Assembly: GCA_029856295.1 (NCBI GenBank)
Contig: JAHQWS010000276.1
Location: 1 to 21,972 of the forward strand
Source of the DNA: Promethearchaeia archaeon
GTDB lineage: Archaea; Asgardarchaeota; Lokiarchaeia; Sigyniarchaeales; SOKP01
DNA length: 21,972 nt
Direction of reading: 5' to 3'
Below, in pieces: positions 6,475 to 13,548 of the stretch (positions within the stretch are counted from its first letter, which is position 1; each line of letters begins with the position of its first letter). Made by a program: the position numbers and the translations under genes. The notes under the pieces were generated by a model. It was not told the DNA's origin. It saw nothing but the letters and a program-made list of their open reading frames with translations, and did not search any database.

Positions 6475-7914
6475 TTATTTTCTCCCCCTTTCGGGTCTAC
6501 ATTTCCAATAATAATTTACAAAATCAGCGCTTTCGTGTTGTTTTCTGAATGTTAATTCGACACGCATACCAATTTGCACATTTTCTTGGGGGTTTTCAAT
6601 TTCAGTCATATTTAAAAGTATGCGCCCACCACCATCTAGATCAATGACACATCTTGGAACAGGAGTTTCGTAATATCCTCCACCGATTAAGTGATCCAAT
6701 GTGTATGTAAAGATGGTGCCTTTTAATGACAATTTTACGGGTTCCATTTGGTCATCAGCTCTACATTTATAGCAGGAGCGGAACATCATAGGATATTGGA
6801 TAGTACCGCAATTAGTGCATTTCAGTCCGTACATTTGATAAAGAGATGGGGTTTCCCGCCAATGGATAACAGCAGAGCTTTTTCTTGAATATCTATCTTT
6901 TTCCAGAAGTTCCTTATTTTCGATGTACCAATCATAATTCTTGAGAGTAATCATTGATTTTTGATGTGCTGCTACACCCATCGCATTTTTATTAACACTT
7001 TTTAAAAGTTCTTTATCACGGACTTGCATTAAGATAGCATCTGCACCATCACCAAAACCAGCAAGAATTATTTTGGCATCAGGTTTTGGTCTTCTCAATG
7101 CGGAGATCAAAAGTATAAAAGGCATAGGAGTTCCAAGATCACCCAACTGGAAGAAAACACTATTTTGAGCAACCCCCCCAGCAAATTTCATCATTTTTGC
7201 TATCCTGCCGTGTAATCTTGGATTATTATAGTAGTAAGCAGCGCCACCTATATCTTCTGGTTGTAAATTATTCCTTTTTAACAGTTCTGACATAACTTTA
7301 GTTATACTTTGGGAATAGATTCGAGCGTCCATTTTAACTTCAAATGTTCTTATAAATTTATCTTTTTCAGTTCTTTTCCAAGGACCTGTTGAGTTTGCAG
7401 AAATGGAATAATAATCCTCTATTGAGACAGGTAATAAATCTTCTTCTGCGATCAGTAATGCAGCGGCACTATCAGCAAACCCAAATTCCCACATGGTACC
7501 AGGTTCGGGTTTTCTGGTATCAGCAGCTATAACTAAGATGCTTTTTATGTCTTTATTTGATTTTATAGTATCCACTGCTCTGCAAACAGCAGTAGTTCCT
7601 GCTTTTAAAGCGTCTGTAAAATCTGTCGTGATTATATCATCCTTCATATCTAGGACAGTAGCGATTAATGAAGCAGAGTTTTTTTCGGTGTAAACTTGAG
7701 TAGTGGTGGCAAAAAACAAACCATCAATACTCTTAGGGTCAATACCTACCAAACAATCTAAGCCAGCCTCTACGGCCATTGTTATCGAATCTTCATCCGC
7801 ACTTGCAACTGCTTTAGTGCCAGGGACTGATGGAAAATCCCAAGCATTACTAATCAGATCCCTTGGCAAAAGATATCTTGGGAGGTATGCCCCAAATGCT
7901 TTTAAGCCAATCAT
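6475..7914 (-). CDS. HMG-CoA-synthase-like domain fused to DUF35 zinc-ribbon/OB fold, catalytic residues lost
   Basis: Residues 1-about 345 form a thiolase-fold domain like HMG-CoA synthase/KAS III (opening GLKAFGAYLPRYLL; EFGFADSAAALLI at 143-155; GFGDGADA at 286-293). Residues about 358-479 are a DUF35 protein: zinc ribbon C366-x2-C369-x11-C381-x2-C384, then an OB-fold (GTIFTYTLDH, 399-408). In archaea thiolase, HMGCS and DUF35 are normally three proteins in one complex, with DUF35 bridging; here two are fused. The HMGCS nucleophilic Cys position reads Leu103 (DALKAGT), the upstream Glu region reads ATTTQVY (69-75), and the His segment reads YNNPRLHG (229-236), so the Cys-Glu-His set appears absent. 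HMG-CoA synthesis is therefore doubtful. A thiolase-partner role, as for BbsA with BbsB or DUF35 proteins with Ltp2-type aldolases, is more likely. First gene of the operon. Confidence 0.85.
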   Translation of the reverse strand: MIGLKAFGAYLPRYLLPRDLISNAWDFPSVPGTKAVASADEDSITMAVEAGLDCLVGIDPKSIDGLFFATTTQVYTEKNSASLIATVLDMKDDIITTDFTDALKAGTTAVCRAVDTIKSNKDIKSILVIAADTRKPEPGTMWEFGFADSAAALLIAEEDLLPVSIEDYYSISANSTGPWKRTEKDKFIRTFEVKMDARIYSQSITKVMSELLKRNNLQPEDIGGAAYYYNNPRLHGRIAKMMKFAGGVAQNSVFFQLGDLGTPMPFILLISALRRPKPDAKIILAGFGDGADAILMQVRDKELLKSVNKNAMGVAAHQKSMITLKNYDWYIENKELLEKDRYSRKSSAVIHWRETPSLYQMYGLKCTNCGTIQYPMMFRSCYKCRADDQMEPVKLSLKGTIFTYTLDHLIGGGYYETPVPRCVIDLDGGGRILLNMTEIENPQENVQIGMRVELTFRKQHESADFVNYYWKCRPERGRK

Positions 7915-7955
7915 ATTAATTTTCTACCCTTTTATTGATTTTATTTTAATTTTCT

Positions 7956-7963
7956 ATTATAAA
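7956..7963 (-). promoter_or_regulatory. Candidate TATA box of the HMGCS-like/thiolase operon
   Basis: TTTATAAT on the minus strand, about 42-49 nt before the ATG at 7914. Initiation about 25 nt downstream leaves a short leader that contains GGGTAG. The region is A+T-rich and offers other weaker matches. Confidence 0.35.
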
Positions 7964-8121
7964 TTGAAATGTTTAAAGATAAAAATATTTCTTATGATTT
8001 AAATGAGAACATTACGATATTATTAAATTTCAACTGATAGTTAATTATTTTACTACATGTCTTAGAAACGAGATTTAAATAAGAATAACGTTTAAAAAAT
8101 TTTAAAAAAAGAAATTTGGGA

Positions 8122-8619
8122 TCAATCCTCGTCTGTAATCTTTTTTTCGAGTACAATTAGAATTGGGTTAAATCCTACTTTGCCAATAACATTTATGAGT
8201 TTTTTATCTGCATTATAGCCAATATTAATTCTTACAGACTCACAACCCCAGGATTTTAGAATATAAATAGCCCTTTTTGCAAGAATCTCACCAACACGTT
8301 TGCCGATATATTCCTTTTTTGTAGCCCAATTATCTAAATAACCGATGTATTGCCCTAAATTATTTTTTACGGCTTCAAGCATGCCCATTCCAACAACTTC
8401 ACCATTAAGTTTATATTCTGCTATAAGGGTAATTCTCTTTAGGTTTGGTTTAAACTGACGAAGACCGGAAGATTCTTTCCACCTTTGCTCGTTTAAACCG
8501 ATATCATACGTATCATGGAGTTGTCTTAAGATTTCTAACGTTGCTTGATAATCAGAAGTTCTGTAATTTCTGATTATAATTTCATTTTTGTCAACATATT
8601 CATCGTCTTCTTCTTGCAT
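8122..8619 (-). CDS. GNAT-family N-acetyltransferase
   Basis: A 165-residue GNAT-fold protein. It starts with a short acidic leader (MQEEDDEYVD), then IIIRNYRTSDYQATLEIL, the usual beta-1/alpha-1 pattern. Motif A, which binds the acetyl-CoA pyrophosphate, is seen as KEYIGKRVGEIL at 102-113, fitting Q/R-x-x-G-x-G/A loosely (GKRVG). The C-terminal part GYNADKKLINVIGKVGFNPI (134-153) fits motif B. Acceptor unknown; both small molecules and protein N-termini are possible. It follows the 342-aa candidate longin-like gene on the same strand with only 25 nt between, so the two are probably cotranscribed. A weak AAGGT precedes the ATG. Confidence 0.75.
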   Translation of the reverse strand: MQEEDDEYVDKNEIIIRNYRTSDYQATLEILRQLHDTYDIGLNEQRWKESSGLRQFKPNLKRITLIAEYKLNGEVVGMGMLEAVKNNLGQYIGYLDNWATKKEYIGKRVGEILAKRAIYILKSWGCESVRINIGYNADKKLINVIGKVGFNPILIVLEKKITDED

Positions 8620-8644
8620 ATTTTTTTACCTTATTTTTTAATTT

Positions 8645-9673
8645 TTATGTTAATAAATTTATATCAATCCTTTTAGAGAGTAATTTATCTTTATTTTTAT
8701 CATCAATAATAAAAAAGAGGTATTCACTAATGTGAGGTAATATAGGTGAAATAAATAAAAGTTCTTCTTGCTGAAACCAGATGTCGATTAATTGATCCAT
8801 TATTTCTTTTTCAAAAAATTCTTTCACATGAGTGATTTTAACTCTTACATTATTATATTCCTTGTCAGTTTTATTTTCTACGATAATTTCTAGCTCTTTA
8901 CTGTCTTCGATTATATGGATGCTCGATATTGAAAGAGGGGCTTTAACTGCCAACTCAGTTTTATCAGTTTTTGATGGATCGAATAATTTAATGTTCGAAA
9001 ATGAAAAATCACTGACACCACTTATAATGTGGGACACGTCGTGCCCTATAAGGGAAAGAAACGAGATCGCCTTTTGTTGTTTAATTGATGTAGCATCTTT
9101 TTGTTTTATTACTGTATCGAAATAATCTTCAGTTATCTCGGTAATTAGAGTTCTTAGTTCTTCTTTTATCTCGGTTCCCTCTTGAATACAGGTCTTAATT
9201 TTTTCGGTTTTAATTATTTGTTCTTTAGCAATTTCGCTTTCAATAATTTTATATAACTGCTCATCATACTTATCCTGAATTGTCTCAGTTAATTTCCGGA
9301 TGAGCCCGTCTCCAAAAATCTCAATGTCATTTGGCAGAGATACAATAATTACAATGGTCTCAGGGGTTTCTTCTTCAAGTCCCGCCCTTCTTTTTTTGCG
9401 TTTTGATTTTGTCAAGATTTTCTTTCCAAAATACGTAAAACCTTTATATTCTAAATCTATGTGATCTAAAGCGGATAAGTCATCAGATGAGAGAAACCAG
9501 ATACTATGATACTTAATTGGGCGCATAAATTTTTTATCTTCTTTATATTTATCGTCCGGAAAGATTAAAAGTGGTATATGCCCTTGTGCCTCATCAAAAT
9601 ATAACACATAAACCATGCATATTTCCGCGATATGTTTCTCTTCTAAGAGTGTAGAATTTTTAGGGTCGACCAA
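8645..9673 (-). CDS. Candidate longin/profilin-like domain plus coiled coil and beta-sandwich tail
   Basis: No family was recognised with certainty. Residues about 14-135 alternate strands and helices: a hairpin (AEICMVYVLYFDEAQGHIPLLIFP), a helix, then strands HIDLEYKGFTYFGKKIL and TIVIIVSLPNDIEIF before a long helix. That order resembles longin/roadblock-type domains, which pair with small GTPases. A basic patch, KSKRKKRR (89-96), sits between the strands. Residues about 130-205 are charged and helical, likely coiled coil. Residues about 245-330 look like an Ig-like beta sandwich (SISSIHII, LEIIVENKTD, NVRVKITH, EYLFFIID), reminiscent of adaptor appendage domains. The start is TTG: an in-frame stop lies just upstream and no ATG precedes the first strand. 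Upstream of and probably cotranscribed with the GNAT gene. The fold calls are inference from pattern only. Confidence 0.5.
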   Translation of the reverse strand: MVDPKNSTLLEEKHIAEICMVYVLYFDEAQGHIPLLIFPDDKYKEDKKFMRPIKYHSIWFLSSDDLSALDHIDLEYKGFTYFGKKILTKSKRKKRRAGLEEETPETIVIIVSLPNDIEIFGDGLIRKLTETIQDKYDEQLYKIIESEIAKEQIIKTEKIKTCIQEGTEIKEELRTLITEITEDYFDTVIKQKDATSIKQQKAISFLSLIGHDVSHIISGVSDFSFSNIKLFDPSKTDKTELAVKAPLSISSIHIIEDSKELEIIVENKTDKEYNNVRVKITHVKEFFEKEIMDQLIDIWFQQEELLFISPILPHISEYLFFIIDDKNKDKLLSKRIDINLLT

Positions 9674-9794
9674 TGGGTACCATATCTAGTATTAATTTGA
9701 ATCTAATAGGAACAAAAAAAATTAATAATCCTTATTCTAAAAGTTTAACTATAAATTCATAATAAATAATTAAAATATCTTAAATTGAAATACG

Positions 9795-10883
9795 ATGATA
9801 ATAACAGATGTGAAGACATATTTATTAGAGTTGGATTTTAAAATTAAAATTGGCTCAATGCCTAGGTTTAAAGCATCAGGATTATATACAAACATTATTA
9901 CTGATGAGGGAATAGATGGCTGGGCGCTATCCCACTGGAATTTAAGTAATTTAGCTCAAAAACAATTTATTGAAGAAGGTCTAAAAAGACTAGTAATTAA
10001 AAAAGATCCCTTTATGGTCGAAGAGATCTTTCATGAGATATATCAAAATAGCAATCGTATTATGTTTGGCATTCCGCAATCTACATCTGCCATACAAATA
10101 GCCTGCTGGGATATTATTGGAAAAGCTACTAAACAGCCTATTTATAAACTTTTAGGGGGCAGGAAAAATAAAATTAAAGCATATGCCTCAATGCCCAGAG
10201 GATATTCTGCGAAAGCGGCTGTTGGGGCGGTACAAGCGGCATTAGAACCCGAATTAGGGGGATTTAAAGCCGTAAAACTAAGAATCGGAAATGGTCCCAA
10301 AAAAGATGAAGAATTGATAAAAAACGTAAGAGATGCATTTCCTGATATTGATATTATGGTTGACGCAAATTCAGCATACCAATCAGTTAATGAAGCTCTT
10401 CAAGTAGCAAAAATTTGTGATAAATATCGTATTACTTGGTTAGAAGAACCCATTCCTACTGATAATCTCAATGGACTTGCGAAACTTAGAGAAAAATCAC
10501 CAGTAGAGATAGCAGGTGGCGAAAATGATTTTGGTATTTTTCGCTTTGAGGATATATTATCAAAGGAATGCTTTGATATTATTCAACCTGATGTAACTAG
10601 AAGTGGCGGGTATTTACAACTAAAAAAGATTGATGCAATGGCAGAAGTTAAAGGTGTTCGCTGTATACCACATATATTTGGATTTGGGCATATTTTAGCG
10701 GCTAATCTTCACTTTGTCATGTCAACAAGGTGCGATTGGTGCGAATTTCCATTTATCCCTGATGAATACCAGCTTCTTGAGGAACCTATTAAAGCCAAAA
10801 ATGGTATAGTGAGTGCAATTGACAAACCGGGTTTAGGCGTAGAAGTAAACAAAAAAATGTTCGAAGAAAATTTAGTTAAATGA
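9795..10883 (+). CDS. Enolase-superfamily enzyme, mandelate racemase subgroup (acid-sugar dehydratase-like)
   Basis: A 362-residue capping-plus-barrel enzyme. Metal ligands are D190 (VDANSA), E217 or E218 (LEEPIP) and E243 (AGGEND). The base pair typical of the mandelate racemase subgroup is D266 (QPDVTRSGG) with H293 (IPHIFG), and E317 lies where the further acid is expected. The K-x-K motif on strand 2 reads K161-L-R163, so the second Lys is Arg. The reaction removes the proton alpha to a carboxylate, giving racemisation or dehydration of a sugar acid; the substrate cannot be read from sequence. No Shine-Dalgarno is seen; TTAAAATA at about 9770 would allow a leaderless start at this ATG. 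A palindrome and T-runs follow the stop. It is a single gene flanked by genes of the opposite strand. Confidence 0.9.
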   Translation: MIITDVKTYLLELDFKIKIGSMPRFKASGLYTNIITDEGIDGWALSHWNLSNLAQKQFIEEGLKRLVIKKDPFMVEEIFHEIYQNSNRIMFGIPQSTSAIQIACWDIIGKATKQPIYKLLGGRKNKIKAYASMPRGYSAKAAVGAVQAALEPELGGFKAVKLRIGNGPKKDEELIKNVRDAFPDIDIMVDANSAYQSVNEALQVAKICDKYRITWLEEPIPTDNLNGLAKLREKSPVEIAGGENDFGIFRFEDILSKECFDIIQPDVTRSGGYLQLKKIDAMAEVKGVRCIPHIFGFGHILAANLHFVMSTRCDWCEFPFIPDEYQLLEEPIKAKNGIVSAIDKPGLGVEVNKKMFEENLVK

Positions 10884-10890
10884 ATTTCTG

Positions 10891-10924
10891 ATAATAATTA
10901 TTATAATTTTTTTAATTTTTTTTT
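10891..10924 (+). terminator. Terminator after the mandelate racemase-like gene
   Basis: A fully self-complementary 14-mer (ATAATAATTATTAT, 10891-10904) is followed by T7 (10907-10913) and T9 (10916-10924). The T-runs are on the plus strand, so they serve the plus-strand gene rather than the convergent FkbM gene. Confidence 0.6.
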
Positions 10925-10931
10925 AAATTCT

Positions 10932-11762
10932 CTAATTACTTGAATAATCTTTTTTTTTCGCATAAACCATATAAACACCTAATCTTGTGCTAAGGTTTTC
11001 CTCTCCTAACTTAACTTCAAAGTCTTTATTTTCTAATAATTCAATGATTTCCTTTAGCAGATTTTCTCCACCCTTTATATGTTCATGAACTTCCATTGAA
11101 ATTTGACGTATTAATTCCCAATTCTTATCTGATATGCCCGCAAGAACTTGCTTTTCATAGTTCTCGGCATCTATCTTTAATAGATCGATTCGATCTATAT
11201 TAAGATCTTTCATAATTTTAGATAGCGGCTTTAGTTGGCATAAAACCTTTTCACTTTCATATATTTTCTTCAATCCTGCCCTTACTACACGTTTTCGTAA
11301 AAATTTAGGCACAATTCGAGCTATTGGAATATCCTTACAAACGGCCTCCCTATAGTTCTGGACGTATTGATCAACTTTTAAATCCCAATCGAATGGTACG
11401 GCTGTTGAATCGGCGCTAACTTTGGGATAATAAAAAAATTCAATAATTTCGCTCTTATCTGACAAACCAATATTAAAATTCTTTAAATAACAAGGGAGAC
11501 CAGCAAGATTTGCTTCTAGAACCTGAAAAATAGTTTTAATGGGTTCAAAAGTAAAAATCTTTAGGTCTGGCGCTTGATTGGCAATAAAACGAGTAAAGAG
11601 TCCAATATTTGCCCCCACATCAAATATAACATCTCCTTCTTTAACTCCAATTCCATTCCTTAAATATTCATTTTCAACAAATATTTCATTATATACATAT
11701 AGTGCAGTTAACTTATCGATGTAATATATATCTTCTCCATTAGGTAAAGTGAGTTTGTTCAT
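10932..11762 (-). CDS. FkbM-family SAM-dependent methyltransferase
   Basis: A 276-residue class I methyltransferase. The SAM-binding loop is FDVGANIGLF at 47-56. The acidic ribose-binding region is TFEPIKTIFQVLEAN (71-85). The FkbM signature LLKIDAENYE is at 194-203, where the Asp/Glu pair is typical of this family, and MEVHEH lies at 223-228. FkbM proteins O-methylate sugars, lipids or secondary metabolites. A basic segment at about 146-166 (ARIVPKFLRKRVVRAG) between core motifs is longer than in minimal members and may bind the acceptor or a membrane face. The ATG at 11762 lacks a clear Shine-Dalgarno. Divergent from the Bax-inhibitor-like gene and convergent with the mandelate racemase-like gene; no glycosyltransferase cluster is nearby. 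Confidence 0.87.
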   Translation of the reverse strand: MNKLTLPNGEDIYYIDKLTALYVYNEIFVENEYLRNGIGVKEGDVIFDVGANIGLFTRFIANQAPDLKIFTFEPIKTIFQVLEANLAGLPCYLKNFNIGLSDKSEIIEFFYYPKVSADSTAVPFDWDLKVDQYVQNYREAVCKDIPIARIVPKFLRKRVVRAGLKKIYESEKVLCQLKPLSKIMKDLNIDRIDLLKIDAENYEKQVLAGISDKNWELIRQISMEVHEHIKGGENLLKEIIELLENKDFEVKLGEENLSTRLGVYMVYAKKKDYSSN

Positions 11763-11843
11763 CGGTATTTATTCTTTTAGAGATTATATTAATTTGAATA
11801 TTCAACTTTAAGATAGTTTTTATTTTTTTTTACAGATTGTAAA

Positions 11844-11851
11844 TTTATATA
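11844..11851 (+). promoter_or_regulatory. TATA box for the Bax-inhibitor-like gene
   Basis: TTTATATA, preceded by GTAAA as a BRE-like element, 58-65 nt before the ATG at 11909. Initiation about 25 nt downstream leaves a leader of roughly 35 nt. The element is nearly symmetric and could also fire towards the FkbM gene. Confidence 0.45.
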
Positions 11852-11908
11852 TCTATATTTACATATATTTAATAACATTGATTTTCAATGAAATAAAAAT
11901 TTAATTGG

Positions 11909-12598
11909 ATGATTTGGTTGAGCCAACGTATTTTAGGAAATGATTTTTGGTATAAGACATTACCAGTACTGGCAATAGGAATGATTATTTGGGTTGTTTT
12001 TACCTTAGTATTTAGCGGATTCTTAGGAGCTTCTGCGATTTCCTTATCTTTTACAGTAATCATTATTTCTGTAGTACTTTATTTACTTTTTTGGATTTTA
12101 ACAATAGTTCTTGCCTTTTTGAAGAAGAATCTTATTTCGATGTTTTCATTTTTCGGCGCCAGTATTTTGACGGGCGTGTTAAGTTCTACATTGCTAATCT
12201 GGGCGTCTACGATAATTCGAATAGATTTGGTTCTGGGTATATTTCTGGCAACCTTTTTCGTAGGAATAGGCGTCACTGTTGGGCTATTAATTTTAGGTTT
12301 ATTGTTAAGAGGAAAAATTAGTGAAAAGCTCATTTATCCGATATTATTATTTGGATTTTTGCTATTTGGAATAGAAATATCTTTAATATTTATTTTTGGG
12401 TATAATCCGTATATCTTGATTACCAGTATTTTTGTATTAATTTGGTTTTTCGCAGTAATTCTCTGGGATGGTAGCAGGTTGCCAAATACCATTGAAGAGG
12501 GATATTGGATGATCGCGGTGATAGATATCTTTTTAGATATGATCAACGTAATTATAAGAATCTTTATAATCATTGTAGAACTGTTATCTGGAGAATAA
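11909..12598 (+). CDS. Bax inhibitor-1/YccA-like multi-pass membrane protein
   Basis: A 229-residue protein with about seven hydrophobic segments. The C-terminal half follows the Bax inhibitor-1 (TMBIM/YetJ) pattern: LVLGIFLATFFVGIGVTVGL (107-126, compared with the family's AFLAT...G), then a helix ending in FAVILWDGSR (181-190) at the place of the family's Y-D-T-Q, then WMIAVIDIFLDMINVIIRIF (200-219), matching the family's A-L-x-L-Y-L-D-x-I-N-L-F. Aspartates D187 and D206/D210 fit the pH-sensing Asp pair known for the bacterial calcium-leak channel YetJ. The start is the first ATG after the TATA box. A hairpin and T8 follow the stop. Function as a cation leak is inferred; divergence in the N-terminal half keeps confidence moderate. 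Confidence 0.65.
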   Translation: MIWLSQRILGNDFWYKTLPVLAIGMIIWVVFTLVFSGFLGASAISLSFTVIIISVVLYLLFWILTIVLAFLKKNLISMFSFFGASILTGVLSSTLLIWASTIIRIDLVLGIFLATFFVGIGVTVGLLILGLLLRGKISEKLIYPILLFGFLLFGIEISLIFIFGYNPYILITSIFVLIWFFAVILWDGSRLPNTIEEGYWMIAVIDIFLDMINVIIRIFIIIVELLSGE

Positions 12599-12613
12599 TT
12601 ATCTTTTAATTCG

Positions 12614-12656
12614 AAACTATTGATTTTTAAATAGTTTTTAAATTCTTATTTTTTTT
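12614..12656 (+). terminator. Hairpin plus T-run after the Bax-inhibitor-like gene
   Basis: AAACTATT (12614-12621) and AATAGTTT (12630-12637) form an 8-bp stem around an 8-nt loop. T8 follows at 12649-12656. The position, 16 nt after the stop, fits a terminator that isolates this gene from the crotonase gene. Confidence 0.55.
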
Positions 12657-12701
12657 ATTCCTTTCTAAAAAATCTTAAGGAAGCAATAGATAACTTTGTG
12701 A

Positions 12702-12755
12702 TTTAAATACAAGAAAATATTCTTTAAATCAATTTTTTTGAATTATTTTAAGGAG
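12702..12755 (+). promoter_or_regulatory. Promoter and ribosome-binding site of the crotonase gene
   Basis: TTTAAATA at 12702-12709 is a TATA candidate that places initiation near 12731-12735. AAGGAG at 12750-12755 is a clear Shine-Dalgarno 7 nt before the ATG at 12763 and fixes the start. Confidence 0.6.
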
Positions 12756-12762
12756 AATAAAT

Positions 12763-13548
12763 ATGGAATTTGAAAATCTTATTATAGAAAAACGGGATGA
12801 CCATATTGCCATAGTTACATTAAATCGTCCCGATAAACTTAACACTCTCAATTCTACATTAATGAGAGAAATTGAACATGTAACCGAGGAATTTCATGCT
12901 GATTTAGAAACCCGTGTAGTTATTTTTACCGGCGCAGGTAAACATTTTTGTGCAGGAGTAGACTTGACTGAACCTCAACCTCAAACAACTTTACTTGGGA
13001 GCCAAAGAGCTAGGCAAATTGGTCCACGTATGTTTCACAAACTTCAAAGCATGGAGCAAATTACAATCGCCGCCATAAATGGTGGAGCCTTTGGAGGGGG
13101 AGCATGTATTGCTACTGCTTTAGATTTTCGTATTGGAGAGGAAAACTGCTATGCGGGATTTCCAGAGAGCAGATTGGGAATGAGCTTAAGTTGGAATGCG
13201 CTTCCTTTGGTTGTTCATCTAATTGGCCCAACCTATGCGAAAGAAATGGTAATTTTAGCTAAAAACAATGATGCAAAGATGCTTTTAAAATGGGGTTTTT
13301 TAAGCGAAGTAGTTCCTAAAGATAAATTAATCAACCGAGCAGTCGAAATCGCTAAAGAATACGCAGCAATGCCACCGATTCCAGCACAAATGATTAAAAA
13401 AAGCATAAACCATATTAGTTCCGCACTCGATAGAGCTATAATGCATATGGATATGGATCAATTACTCTTAACACTTGGATCAAAAGATTTTGCAGAAGGT
13501 GCTAGAGCTTTTTTTAGAAAACGTCAAGGTAAATTTGAAGGTGACTAA
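12763..13548 (+). CDS. Enoyl-CoA hydratase/isomerase (crotonase) family
   Basis: A 261-residue crotonase of standard length. The first oxyanion-hole segment is HFCAGVDL (61-68). The second is INGGAFGGGACIA (105-117), giving the G-G-G turn. The catalytic Glu equivalent to Glu164 of rat mitochondrial enoyl-CoA hydratase is E135 (FPESRLG). The other hydratase Glu (rat Glu144) is replaced by Cys115. One-Glu enzymes in this superfamily are commonly isomerases or other CoA-ester enzymes rather than classical hydratases, so a delta-3/delta-2 enoyl-CoA isomerase-like or different reaction is possible. The start is fixed by AAGGAG 7 nt upstream. The stop overlaps the convergent MFS stop by 4 bp. It is not in an operon with the thiolase, but both belong to acyl-CoA metabolism. 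Confidence 0.9.
   Translation: MEFENLIIEKRDDHIAIVTLNRPDKLNTLNSTLMREIEHVTEEFHADLETRVVIFTGAGKHFCAGVDLTEPQPQTTLLGSQRARQIGPRMFHKLQSMEQITIAAINGGAFGGGACIATALDFRIGEENCYAGFPESRLGMSLSWNALPLVVHLIGPTYAKEMVILAKNNDAKMLLKWGFLSEVVPKDKLINRAVEIAKEYAAMPPIPAQMIKKSINHISSALDRAIMHMDMDQLLLTLGSKDFAEGARAFFRKRQGKFEGD

Noticed and set aside
7000..7914. Reading the HMGCS-like gene as the mevalonate-pathway HMG-CoA synthase
   Set aside because: The catalytic Cys position is Leu103 and the Glu and His regions do not match, so the standard name would be misleading.
7703..8002. Plus-strand 99-codon open frame antisense to the HMGCS-like gene start
   Set aside because: Most of it is the complement of conserved thiolase-fold coding sequence; the tail runs into A+T-rich intergenic DNA.
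9667..9690. ATG just upstream of the longin-like candidate in another frame
   Set aside because: It reads only seven codons to a stop (ATG GTA CCC ATT GGT CGA CCC TAA); a frameshift joining it to the main frame would add little and has no support, so TTG was kept as start.
11869..12573. Minus-strand open frames of 64-84 codons across the Bax-inhibitor-like gene
   Set aside because: These are complements of the hydrophobic plus-strand gene; the product would be Ile/Lys-rich without any family pattern, while the plus frame has membrane helices, a promoter and a terminator.
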